Below, piece after piece: positions 1 through 7,779 of a stretch of 64,000 nt of DNA; the first letter of the stretch is position 1, and the number at the start of each line of letters is the position of its first letter. Under the pieces are notes generated by a model. The model was not told the DNA's origin. It made no database searches and saw only the letters and a program-made list of their open reading frames with translations. Source of the stretch: Roseibium aggregatum (GTDB lineage Bacteria; Pseudomonadota; Alphaproteobacteria; Rhizobiales; Stappiaceae); contig NZ_JAEKJZ010000004.1 of NCBI RefSeq assembly GCF_017309185.1, positions 248,001-312,000 of the forward strand, read 5' to 3'. The translations under genes and the position numbers were made by a program.

Positions 1-965
1 ACCGCTTCGACCGGGAATTCACCGGCGGCGGATTCCGCCGACAGCATCACCGCGTCAGCTCCTTCGAAGACAGCGGTGGCCACGTCGGAAACCTCGGCGC
101 GGGTCGGAACCGGCGAAGAGATCATAGATTCCAGCATCTGGGTCGCGATTACCACCGGCTTGCCGGCGCCTCGGCAGGCACGGGTGATGCGTTTTTGCAG
201 GCCCGGAACCTGTTCGAGGGGCATCTCCACGCCCAAATCGCCGCGGGCGACCATGATTGCATCGGACAGCTCGATGATTTCGTCCAGTCTGCCGATGGCC
301 TGGGGTTTTTCGATCTTGGCCAGAACACCGGCCTGACCGCGGGTGATCTTGCGGACTTCGGCAAGATCGTCCGGACGCTGCACGAAGGACAGCGCGACCC
401 AGTCGACATTCTGCTCGAGGGCGGCGATCAGGTCCTTGTGATCCTTCTCGGTCATGGCGCTGGTGGCGATTTCCGAATCCGGAACGCTGACGCCTTTGCG
501 GTCCGATAATTTACCGCCGACGATAACCTCGGTCACTGCCTTGGTCTTGCTTGCCTCCAGCACCTTGAGCTGGATCTTGCCATCGTCGAGGAGAAGCCTG
601 TGACCGGGTTCCAGCGCCTGAAGAATTTCCGGATGAGGCAGGTGGACCCGGTTGACGGTTCCGCCGGACGTGTCGGCGTCGAGCGTGAAGGTCGCTCCGT
701 TTTCGAGCATCACGGGGCCGTCCGCGAAGGTCCCGACGCGCAGCTTCGGGCCTTGAAGGTCGGCCAGAATACCGATCGGCCGTCCAACCTTTGCCTCGAC
801 AGAGCGAATCCGTTCGACGAGCATCTTCAAACGGTCGTGATCCGCATGGCTCATGTTGATGCGGAACACATCAGCGCCGGAGCGGTACAATTGTTCGATG
901 GTGTCTTCGTCTGAGGATGTGGGGCCGAGTGTCGCTAGAATTTTAACTCGCCGGTTCCGCCTCAT
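1..965 (-). CDS. pyk: Pyruvate kinase, 3' end outside the window
   Basis: This is the N-terminal two thirds (about 321 codons) of pyruvate kinase, which transfers phosphate from phosphoenolpyruvate to ADP at the end of glycolysis in the cytoplasm. The translation starts [19 protein letters not shown] and shows the family landmarks in order: the substrate-loop motif [20 protein letters not shown], the [13 protein letters not shown] segment with the catalytic lysine, and [12 protein letters not shown], which carries the metal and potassium ligands. The gene runs off the left edge, so the C-terminal domain is not visible. Its ATG overlaps the stop of the upstream DUF1036 gene in an ATGA, so the two are very probably co-transcribed and translationally coupled. 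Confidence 0.96.
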   Translation of the reverse strand, partial: MRRNRRVKILATLGPTSSDEDTIEQLYRSGADVFRINMSHADHDRLKMLVERIRSVEAKVGRPIGILADLQGPKLRVGTFADGPVMLENGATFTLDADTSGGTVNRVHLPHPEILQALEPGHRLLLDDGKIQLKVLEASKTKAVTEVIVGGKLSDRKGVSVPDSEIATSAMTEKDHKDLIAALEQNVDWVALSFVQRPDDLAEVRKITRGQAGVLAKIEKPQAIGRLDEIIELSDAIMVARGDLGVEMPLEQVPGLQKRITRACRGAGKPVVIATQMLESMISSPVPTRAEVSDVATAVFEGADAVMLSAESAAGEFPVEA

Positions 966-1405
966 CGCCCACCTGTCCCCTGTTGCACGGGTTCGGTCAG
1001 CTGAACAGTCCAGCTGCTCTGCTCGCCCGTGTCGATTTCAAAAAAGCCTGTCCGCTCAAAGCCGCGTGCCACGCAGTCCTCAATCCCGCGAATGGTGAAT
1101 TCCTTTTCCCGGGTACACATGAACGCACGGCCGCCCCATTCGCCGAACTCGTCATAATCAACGGCGTAAATGTAATAGTATCGTGACACCAGGGCGCCGG
1201 GAACCAGTGTTTCACAGGAATTGGACGCAAGGTTCCACCAGCCTTCGGTGACCCAGTCGCTCTTGTCCTTGTAGCCGATCGCGACGCCGACCTGGCTGTC
1301 GGTCTTGTTGCAAAGCCTCAGATCGGCTTTGGCAACGCTGTTGGATGCCGAAAGAACCATCAGGGACAGAAGTCCGGAAAGGACAGATTTCATGGGCATG
1401 CTCAT
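962..1405 (-). CDS. DUF1036 family secreted protein
   Basis: This small exported protein belongs to the DUF1036 family, whose function is unknown. The chosen ATG gives [19 protein letters not shown], a Sec signal peptide with likely cleavage after SVAKA. The mature part of about 120 residues begins [20 protein letters not shown] and contains [10 protein letters not shown] and [17 protein letters not shown], typical of DUF1036. Cysteines in the mature part could form disulphides in the periplasm. The reading frame stays open far upstream, but that extension lacks a signal-peptide character, so the start near the signal sequence is preferred; ATGs at 1399 and 1393 are alternatives. It overlaps pyk by 4 bases, an arrangement I know from other Hyphomicrobiales. 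Confidence 0.85.
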   Translation of the reverse strand: MSMPMKSVLSGLLSLMVLSASNSVAKADLRLCNKTDSQVGVAIGYKDKSDWVTEGWWNLASNSCETLVPGALVSRYYYIYAVDYDEFGEWGGRAFMCTREKEFTIRGIEDCVARGFERTGFFEIDTGEQSSWTVQLTEPVQQGTGGR

Positions 1406-2060
1406 GCGTGCCCAAGACCCACCTTGGTTCCGTTCCCCAACCTGAAACATATGCAGTCGTTCACTTTGCTGCTTTACAGACATTCGCTTTTTGCGTGGAC
1501 AGATGGGACTTGTCAACGTCGTTAACCAAACTGGCGCGGCTTTCACCCAACCTTGTCTCCAAATGCCCTCTCCTTGCCGTTTGCCCAAGAGGGGAGACTG
1601 ACCTCCTATGTGATCAGAAATGGGGCGGTAACAAGGCGGAAATGGTTGTGGCGGTCAATTGGCGAGCTTTCTGGGTAAAGTTGTCGCCTGAAGCCGGCAA
1701 AAGCACCAAATATCAACAGGCTAGTGTGGTGATGTTGAGAATCGTGCGTTGATTGCCGCTCTCTCGGCAAAGAGTTTCATTTCTGAAAATCACGCTCGAA
1801 ACAAAACAGGGCTGGCCATATCTTTCCGACCCCTGGGCTGGTTCCGGGCGTGGCGCCAGATGTGGCAAGCTTCACAATTCGGGAGGCTGGAGAGATGGCT
1901 GGAAAACAATCGGCTGAAAAGTCGGCAGTTCGTGCGAAACTTTGAAATCGAACTTGGTTCAGCGGCCGGTTTGCCGTAAACCTGTGCGCCTGCGCCCCCT
2001 TTCCGCTGGCTCGTGCAAGGCCATGGGGAGGGGGTTCCGGAAATTTTCATGAAATAGGCA
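1406..2060. other. Intergenic region between divergent genes
   Basis: About 650 bases separate the DUF1036-pyk operon from the divergent N-formylglutamate amidohydrolase gene. It must hold promoters for both directions, but I cannot place convincing -35/-10 pairs. The only ORF of note is a 16-codon frame at 1895-1945 (MAGKQSAEKSAVRAKL) preceded by a GGAG-like element. It could be a leader peptide, the stump of a lost gene, or chance. Longer frames here show no protein-like composition. Confidence 0.5.
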
Positions 2061-2867
2061 ATGACAGACAGCGCAGCCGAAGTCGAAGAGGCATTCCAGC
2101 CGTTTGAATATGTTCATGGCGACTACGCCTCCGGAATCCTGCTGTTGTGCGATCACGCAAGCAATGCGGTGCCGCGCGAGTACGGAGACCTCGGTGTGCC
2201 GCCGGAGCAGTTCCAGCGTCATATCGGCTACGACATCGGCGCCCGGGCCGTGACTCTCGAACTGGCCAGGCGGCTTGGCGCGCCGGCGTGCCTGACGACC
2301 TACTCCCGGCTGCTGATCGACCCGAACCGGGGCGACGACGATCCGACGCTGATCATGCGCCTGTCTGACGGAGCCGTGGTGCCGGGCAACGCGAAGGTCG
2401 GCAGGTCGGAGCGGGCCAATCGGATCGAGCGCTTTCACAAGCCTTATCACGACCTGATCGACCGGACACTCGACGCAATGATGGCCGACGGGCCCCCGCC
2501 TGTCGTCGCCTCCATCCACAGTTTCACACCTGTCTGGCGCGGGGTGCCCCGGCCCTGGCACGCCACGGTCCTCTGGGATTGCGACCCCAGGGCCGTAAGG
2601 CCGATGCTTGACGGCCTCAGGGCGCAGGAGGGACTGATCGTGGGCGATAACGAGCCTTACGACGGGGCTCTCAAAAACGACACAATGTATCGCCACGCAA
2701 TGCGTCGCGGGATAGCGCATGTGCTTCTGGAGTTGCGGCAGGACCTGATCGCGGACGCGGCGGGATCGACCGAATGGGCCGGGCGGCTTGAGCCGATCCT
2801 TCGCGATATCGCGCAGCGGCCCGAATGCCGGCGAATCGAGAAATACAAGTCACGCAGCGACACTTGA
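2061..2867 (+). CDS. N-formylglutamate amidohydrolase family protein
   Basis: This 268-residue cytoplasmic enzyme of the N-formylglutamate amidohydrolase family (PF05013) would hydrolyse N-formylglutamate to glutamate and formate, or a related N-acyl amino acid. Family landmarks are LLCDHASNAVPREYG (about residues 30-45), HIGYDIGA, YSRLLIDPNR and SIHSFTPVWRG, which supply the presumed metal ligands and substrate-binding residues. Length is normal for the family. No histidine-degradation genes are adjacent, so membership of a hut pathway is not supported here. It heads a co-directional group with DUF1244 and gapR and may share their transcript. Confidence 0.88.
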   Translation: MTDSAAEVEEAFQPFEYVHGDYASGILLLCDHASNAVPREYGDLGVPPEQFQRHIGYDIGARAVTLELARRLGAPACLTTYSRLLIDPNRGDDDPTLIMRLSDGAVVPGNAKVGRSERANRIERFHKPYHDLIDRTLDAMMADGPPPVVASIHSFTPVWRGVPRPWHATVLWDCDPRAVRPMLDGLRAQEGLIVGDNEPYDGALKNDTMYRHAMRRGIAHVLLELRQDLIADAAGSTEWAGRLEPILRDIAQRPECRRIEKYKSRSDT

Positions 2868-2908
2868 GTGTGCCGCGGAGTTCATCAAGTCAGAGGGAGC
2901 TCAGGGAG

Positions 2909-3205
2909 ATGGATGAACAAACCAAACTGGAATTGGAAGCGGCTGTCTTCAGGCGTCTGGTCGACCATCTCAGGGGCCGGACCGATGTCCAGAACATCGA
3001 CATGATGAACCTTGCGGGCTTTTGCCGGAATTGTCTGTCCAACTGGTATCAGGACGCCGCCGAGGAAAAGGGGCTGTCCCTGGACAAGTCGGAGGCCCGC
3101 GAAATCGTCTACGGCATGCCCTATGAGGACTGGAAGACGAAATATCAGACCGAAGCGACCGACAAACAGAAAGCCGAGTTTGAAAAGAACCGGCCCCAGC
3201 ACTGA
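2909..3205 (+). CDS. DUF1244 domain protein
   Basis: This 98-residue protein starts MDEQTKLELEAAVFRRLVDH and belongs to DUF1244, a small conserved proteobacterial family of unknown function. Characteristic stretches are LAGFCRNCLSNWY, whose two cysteines are conserved in the family as I remember it, and YGMPYEDWKTKYQ. A purine-rich AGGGAG run lies immediately before the ATG, with a second GAGGG a little further upstream. The open frame extends further 5' but that part has no family similarity. It sits 41 bases after the amidohydrolase gene and upstream of gapR, a gene order I associate with Hyphomicrobiales. Confidence 0.87.
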   Translation: MDEQTKLELEAAVFRRLVDHLRGRTDVQNIDMMNLAGFCRNCLSNWYQDAAEEKGLSLDKSEAREIVYGMPYEDWKTKYQTEATDKQKAEFEKNRPQH

Positions 3206-3321
3206 TTGCGGTACTTTTTGCGCGAGGGTTGCTTGACGCTTGAGCGTGACTCTGGCACGGCACGCTGACTTCAAACTTATCGCCGATGCTCTAAGAACAA
3301 AGAACAAGGAGAACTCTATTC

Positions 3322-3588
3322 ATGTCCGATCCCGGTGGAGTGGCAGCCGATCAACTGCGAGCGTTTGTCGAACGTATCGAACGCCTGGAAGAAGAAAAGA
3401 AGGTCATCTCGGACGACATCAAGGATGTCTACGCCGAGGCCAAGGGCAATGGCTACGACGTCAAGATCCTGCGCAAGGTGGTTTCCCTGCGCAAGAAGCA
3501 GCCGCATGAGCGGGAAGAGGAAGAAGCGGTGCTCGACCTCTACATGCATGCGCTAGGGATGGCTGGTCCGGGCCCGTCCGAAGGCTGA
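3322..3588 (+). CDS. gapR: Nucleoid-associated protein GapR (DUF2312)
   Basis: This 88-residue protein matches GapR, formerly DUF2312, an essential nucleoid protein of Caulobacter that clamps overtwisted, AT-rich DNA and supports replication and transcription. The sequence has the family signature [20 protein letters not shown], then [16 protein letters not shown] and [15 protein letters not shown], followed by an acidic segment [16 protein letters not shown]. The helical, charged composition agrees with a dimeric coiled-coil DNA clamp. An AAGGAG ribosome-binding site precedes the ATG. The gene is followed by a strong hairpin at 3611-3634 that probably ends the transcript. Confidence 0.95.
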   Translation: MSDPGGVAADQLRAFVERIERLEEEKKVISDDIKDVYAEAKGNGYDVKILRKVVSLRKKQPHEREEEEAVLDLYMHALGMAGPGPSEG

Positions 3589-3610
3589 ATTTCTCAAGGC
3601 CTGCGTTGGA

Positions 3611-3634
3611 AAGGGCGGCCCTTCGGCCGCCCTT
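3611..3634 (+). terminator. Hairpin terminator after gapR
   Basis: A perfect 10-bp stem (AAGGGCGGCC / GGCCGCCCTT) closes on a four-base CTTC loop just 22 bases after the gapR stop. The following T-run is short, so termination may be incomplete or the hairpin may chiefly stabilise the 3' end. Confidence 0.6.
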
Positions 3635-3650
3635 GACTCCGCCGACACAC

Positions 3651-3850
3651 GTCATGCCGTCATTCCGGTCAGCATGCCACAAAGCGGCATTGTGTGAGCC
3701 GGAATCCAGCTGACATGCGCGAGCGGCAGCGAGCACCTTCTCTCATATCTATCTGATGTAATTTGAGTATTGAGCGCCTTTGGCGCAGAAGATTTCTGGT
3801 TTCCGGATCTGCGCGCAGCTCCGCTGCACTTGTCCGGAATGACCGTCTGA
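3651..3850. repeat. Extragenic palindromic repeat-like element
   Basis: The stretch between gapR and the convergent DUF882 gene is bounded by inverted copies of GTCATTCCGG (3659-3668) and CCGGAATGAC (3834-3843). It holds shorter inverted motifs such as GCATGCCACAAAGCGGCAT and CGCCTTTGGCG. The GTCATTCCGG word recurs at the ends of intergenic palindromic elements in many alphaproteobacterial genomes. It carries no plausible ORF. Identification as a repeat is inferred from this pattern, because only one copy is visible in the window. Confidence 0.45.
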
Positions 3851-3925
3851 GAGCCGCCCTTCGGCCACTCTTTTCGTTCATGGCAAAGCCGCGATTGCGG
3901 CCTTCCGGTATTTTTCAATTGGGAT

Positions 3926-5707
3926 TTATCTGGCGAAGCGCACGGGCAGAACGACGACAGCCGGTCCGTCGAACCTGTCGGTTCTGAGGCTGCCATAAGG
4001 CCGGTTTTCAAAGCTTGCCGCGACGAAGCGGTTACCCGGTTTCATAACGTTTTTCAGTTCACGCTGATTGGGATGGCTCAACCAGGCAAAGGACTGATGG
4101 CGGGTCGTTCTGGAGCCCGACAGGAGTGCCGGCGCGGATTTGTCGGGCAGGCTCGCGAAACCCGCGAGAGGGTCGACGATCCGATCCTTGGGAATGCGAC
4201 CCGAGACGGTGGGTTTCGCCTGTTCGTCTCGCGTCAGCTGGCCTTGCCGGCCGGCGGGTTGCGGTTCTGCTGCCGGTGCGCGCAGCGAGCGGCTCAGCGC
4301 CGGAACCGGAGGCGTTGCGGTCGCGGATGCGTAGGCAAGTGTCGCGGCGGGGCGCGGGGCGGGGGTTGGCGAAGGCGTGGCGGAAGCCGTCGCCGCAGCA
4401 ATTGCCGCCACCGGATCTTCAGCCGGCGCGCTAGCGGGGACCGGAATGGAGCCGGTCTGCCCAAGGGCCTGCGCCGCGTCCTGAGCGGCTTCGCTCAGGC
4501 GCTGGTCGGGTTTGTGCGAAGGCGCGCGGGCGACCTGAAACCGGGAGTCGAGGGTCGCATCCGTCAGAGCCGGCTGGCCGGCTTCCAGTGCCGCACGCTG
4601 GGCGTCCAGGGTGTTGGGGGCGGGCGGCGCCTCTGAAACCGACGGCGCCGCTGCGGCGGCCTGGGGTTTGGAGGAGGGGGCCGCACTGGCCACAACAATC
4701 GGTGCGGCTTCGGGGGCCGGGGTCTCCTGCGGCGCAGGCTCGACGAACTTGCGGGCTGGAACAGGCGGGTTTTCGATGACGGGAGAGACCGTGTCCGCCG
4801 CAGGGCTTGCCTGGGCGCCGGCACCGATGGCGCCGGGAGGAGCCTTGTCGCCGGCCGGCTTGTCCCTGCCGCCGCCGAACAGGCTCGCAAACAGGTTGCC
4901 GCCGGACGACGGACGCTCCTGGGCGCTGGCAGTTGTCGTCTTCGACGGATTGGTCAGGCTCTGGTTGCGTGTGCTTGGCGACCGGTCGTTGGAGGCGACA
5001 AGTGTCGGGCGGGACGAACTCTTGCCGAGTTTTCCGGCCTTCGCCTGCGCGAGCGCGATTTTATAGCCGCTGAGCGGTTTGCCGTCCGAGGGAATATGCA
5101 GGGTTTTTCCGTCGGGAAAGACCTTGGCCAGCTGCGAGCGGCTCATGCGCGGCCAGTGCCGCACGCGGCCGGTGTCCATGTGGACGAAAGGCGAGCCCGA
5201 CCGCGGGTAGTATCCCACGCCGCCGATCTGCTTTTTCAGGCCCGTGGCGCGCAGCTTGGCGAGGTTTACGCCCGGAATGTAGAAGTCCATCGCTTTGCCG
5301 AGCGTATGCTGGCTGTTCTTTGCAACTCCGGAGGAGCGCTTGCGCAGCATGTTGTTGGTTGCCGGCGACCGGTAGCTGGACACGACGTGGATATGATCTC
5401 TGGCTCCGACCTTCTGGTAGACTTCCCAGACAAGGTCGAGAAGTTCCGGATCCATTTTGATGATTTCGTTCCGCCGCCAGTCCCTCAGGAAGCGGTTGGC
5501 TTCCCGGAGCCCCTGGGGCAAGTAACGGCCGTTCTTCTTGAAGGTGACCGATACGCGCTCTTTGGTGTGCGTATTGTAAAGCTTGAGCGTGCGGGTTTCG
5601 GCCTGGGCGGATGTCAGGCAGGCAGACAAAATCGCAAGCGCGCCCACCGCTTTCGCGGCACGCTTCAACCAGCCGACGGCGCTGAAACCAACTAACCGAT
5701 TACGCAA
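3926..5707 (-). CDS. Secreted DUF882 / M15-like peptidase domain protein with long disordered tail
   Basis: This 593-residue protein has a signal peptide (LKRAAKAVGALAILSACLTSAQA) followed by a DUF882 / YcbK-type domain of the peptidase M15 superfamily at about residues 40-190. Putative zinc ligands lie in SQHTLGKAMDFYIPG (His and Asp) and SPFVHMDTGRVRHW (His), so a murein-hydrolase role in the periplasm is likely. The remaining 400 residues are rich in Ala, Pro and Ser and probably disordered; family members are usually about 200 residues long. The best start is a TTG: an in-frame TAG lies two codons upstream and no ATG precedes the signal peptide. Processing of the tail is possible but not shown. 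Confidence 0.82.
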   Translation of the reverse strand: MRNRLVGFSAVGWLKRAAKAVGALAILSACLTSAQAETRTLKLYNTHTKERVSVTFKKNGRYLPQGLREANRFLRDWRRNEIIKMDPELLDLVWEVYQKVGARDHIHVVSSYRSPATNNMLRKRSSGVAKNSQHTLGKAMDFYIPGVNLAKLRATGLKKQIGGVGYYPRSGSPFVHMDTGRVRHWPRMSRSQLAKVFPDGKTLHIPSDGKPLSGYKIALAQAKAGKLGKSSSRPTLVASNDRSPSTRNQSLTNPSKTTTASAQERPSSGGNLFASLFGGGRDKPAGDKAPPGAIGAGAQASPAADTVSPVIENPPVPARKFVEPAPQETPAPEAAPIVVASAAPSSKPQAAAAAPSVSEAPPAPNTLDAQRAALEAGQPALTDATLDSRFQVARAPSHKPDQRLSEAAQDAAQALGQTGSIPVPASAPAEDPVAAIAAATASATPSPTPAPRPAATLAYASATATPPVPALSRSLRAPAAEPQPAGRQGQLTRDEQAKPTVSGRIPKDRIVDPLAGFASLPDKSAPALLSGSRTTRHQSFAWLSHPNQRELKNVMKPGNRFVAASFENRPYGSLRTDRFDGPAVVVLPVRFAR

Positions 5708-6032
5708 TCTCTATCTCGCCGTATCCGAGGGTTCTCACCCATCCCGTGCTCCCCAGCAGGAGCGCCATTCTTAATCGCTGCAGGTTAAGAAGTTTTTACC
5801 CTAATTTCACTTGCCCGATAATCGTTGCCCAACTGCAACGTTGCAAGTGTGAACACTCCGAACCGCCTCCGTGCCGCTGGATAAAGGGAGAATGCGTCAA
5901 AAAATCGTCCAATTCCCTTTCACGAGCTTATTCGGACAGTACACCCCGCTGAAAAGCCGTAGGTCCTGAACCGACGCTACTCGCGGTGGATTCTAAGCCC
6001 GTCCGCTCCGGCTGTCCTTGAACTGTGTCAAT
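5708..6032. other. Intergenic region upstream of the DUF882 gene
   Basis: These 325 bases lie between the start of the DUF882 gene and the stop of the sigma-54 regulator, both on the minus strand. The region should contain the DUF882 promoter. It is less GC-rich than its surroundings around 5770-5850 and contains the small palindrome CAACGTTG. I see no convincing gene, no strong terminator and no clear sigma-54 (GG-N10-GC) site. Confidence 0.4.
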
Positions 6033-7592
6033 TCAGGCGGCGGCGTCCTTGCCGTCTTCCTCGAGGCCGTATTCCTTCAGCTTGCGGTAAAGGGTCGAGC
6101 GGCCGATGCCGAGCCGTTTGGCGACTTCGGTCATGCGCCCCGAGTAGTGGGCGATGGCGGCACGGATCAGTTCTTCTTCAATGTCCGCAAGCTTTCGGAC
6201 ATGTCCTTCCCGATCGAGGTTGCGCATGAAGCCGAACGGCGCTGACTGTTCGAAACCGGTTTGCGCGGGTGGAGAGGAGACGGCCGGGGCCTGTGGCGCC
6301 GCGGACCGGTGCGGAGCATGCTGAAAAGGCGCGGGGGCGGGCGCTTCCCCGACACCGGAAGGGACTGCGGGCCTCGGGTCGGAAACCGTCAGTTGTTCGG
6401 TCGCGGCCTGGATTTGCGGGAAGTCGTCTTGCGTCAACTGTGCGCCGTCGCACAAAACGACGGCACGGAAAACGGCGTTTTCCAGTTGCCGGATGTTTCC
6501 CGGCCAGTTGTAGTCCTGAAGCATGGCGACGGTGTCGGGGGTGACGCCGGCGACCTGCGGCTTGCCCTCCTCGGCCGCGAAACGGGCCAGGAAGTGGCGG
6601 GTCAGCGCAGGAATATCCTCCCGCCGGTCGCGCAAGGGCGGGATCCAGATCGGAAACACGTTCAGCCGGTAGAAGAGATCCTCCCGGAAGACGCCTTCCT
6701 TCACCTGGTCGATCAGTCGCCTGTTGGTCGCGGAAATCAAACGGAAATCGACTTTGACGGGACGGCGGGCGCCGATCGGATCGATTTCGTTTTCCTGAAT
6801 GGCGCGCAGAAGCTTGACCTGCACATCCTGCGGCAATTCGCCGACCTCATCGAGAAAGAGCGTTCCGCCACTGGCTTCCTGGAACTTGCCCACATGCTTG
6901 TCGACGGCGCCGGTGAAGGCGCCTTTCTCGTGACCAAACAGAATGGATTCGACAAGGTTTTCCGGGATTGCGCCGCAATTCACGGTCACGAGCGGTCTGG
7001 ACTTGCGGTCGCTCGACCCCTGAATGGCGCTGGCGATCATTTCCTTGCCGACACCGCTTTCTCCTTCGATCAGGATCGGAATGTTGGACGCGGCCGCCCG
7101 TTTGCCCAGACTGATCACCCGTTCCATCGCCGGGGAGTTGGTGATGATGTCGGCGAATGTCAGCGTTCCCGACGCCTGTTTGCGGAACCGGGTGATTTCC
7201 TCTTCAAGGGCCGAGGTCTTCAAGAGATTGCGGATCGAGACATTGAGCCGTTCGGGTGCGACCGGCTTGACCACGAAGTCCTGGGCGCCGGCATTCATGA
7301 CGCTGACGACCGTGTCGATGCCGCCATGAGCGGTCTGCACGATCACCGGCGTCGCGTTCTTGTCTTCGCGCAACCTTTTGAGAACGCCGAGACCGTCCAG
7401 CTCCGGCATCACCATGTCCAGGATGATCAGATCGATGTCGCCTGCTTCCGGCCCGCTCATGATGCGCACGGCTTCGACACCGTTTTCCGCTGTCTTGGAC
7501 CGGTAGCCGAATTTCTTGACCGCTTCCTGAAGCAGCCTGCGCTGAATCGGATCGTCATCAACGATGAGAATTTTGCCGCTGAGTGCTTGCAT
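6033..7592 (-). CDS. Sigma-54-dependent response regulator (NtrC type)
   Basis: This 519-residue regulator has three parts: a receiver domain (about residues 5-120, acidic pocket VDDD and phosphoacceptor Asp59 in IILDMVMPELDG), a sigma-54 AAA+ ATPase (Walker A GESGVGKEM, the sigma-54 contact loop GAFTGA, Walker B LFLDEVGEL), and a C-terminal Fis-type helix-turn-helix (VAKRLGIGRSTLYRKLKEYG). A Pro/Ala-rich linker separates the last two. It should activate sigma-54 promoters when phosphorylated, but no histidine kinase gene is adjacent. Overall it resembles Caulobacter TacA-type orphan regulators. The start at 7592 was chosen because the receiver domain begins there; the upstream extension has no family character. 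Confidence 0.93.
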   Translation of the reverse strand: MQALSGKILIVDDDPIQRRLLQEAVKKFGYRSKTAENGVEAVRIMSGPEAGDIDLIILDMVMPELDGLGVLKRLREDKNATPVIVQTAHGGIDTVVSVMNAGAQDFVVKPVAPERLNVSIRNLLKTSALEEEITRFRKQASGTLTFADIITNSPAMERVISLGKRAAASNIPILIEGESGVGKEMIASAIQGSSDRKSRPLVTVNCGAIPENLVESILFGHEKGAFTGAVDKHVGKFQEASGGTLFLDEVGELPQDVQVKLLRAIQENEIDPIGARRPVKVDFRLISATNRRLIDQVKEGVFREDLFYRLNVFPIWIPPLRDRREDIPALTRHFLARFAAEEGKPQVAGVTPDTVAMLQDYNWPGNIRQLENAVFRAVVLCDGAQLTQDDFPQIQAATEQLTVSDPRPAVPSGVGEAPAPAPFQHAPHRSAAPQAPAVSSPPAQTGFEQSAPFGFMRNLDREGHVRKLADIEEELIRAAIAHYSGRMTEVAKRLGIGRSTLYRKLKEYGLEEDGKDAAA

Positions 7593-7779
7593 GAGAGGCC
7601 TTGTCCGTCCCGATCTGTCTCGTTTCGGACCATTCTGGTCGCGATTGGGTAAATAAATCGTCCAGGACGAGGCGAAAAATTTATGTGATTTCGATTGCCG
7701 GGAAGGGGCCGGGACGACTAGTAACGATGTATGAGTTTCTGACGCCCTCACGCGAGACATCAGTCCACTGGAGAAGAGA

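Noticed and set aside
6261..7652. Long plus-strand open frame opposite the sigma-54 regulator
   Set aside because: It is the antisense shadow of a clearly coding GC-rich gene and its translation shows no domain.
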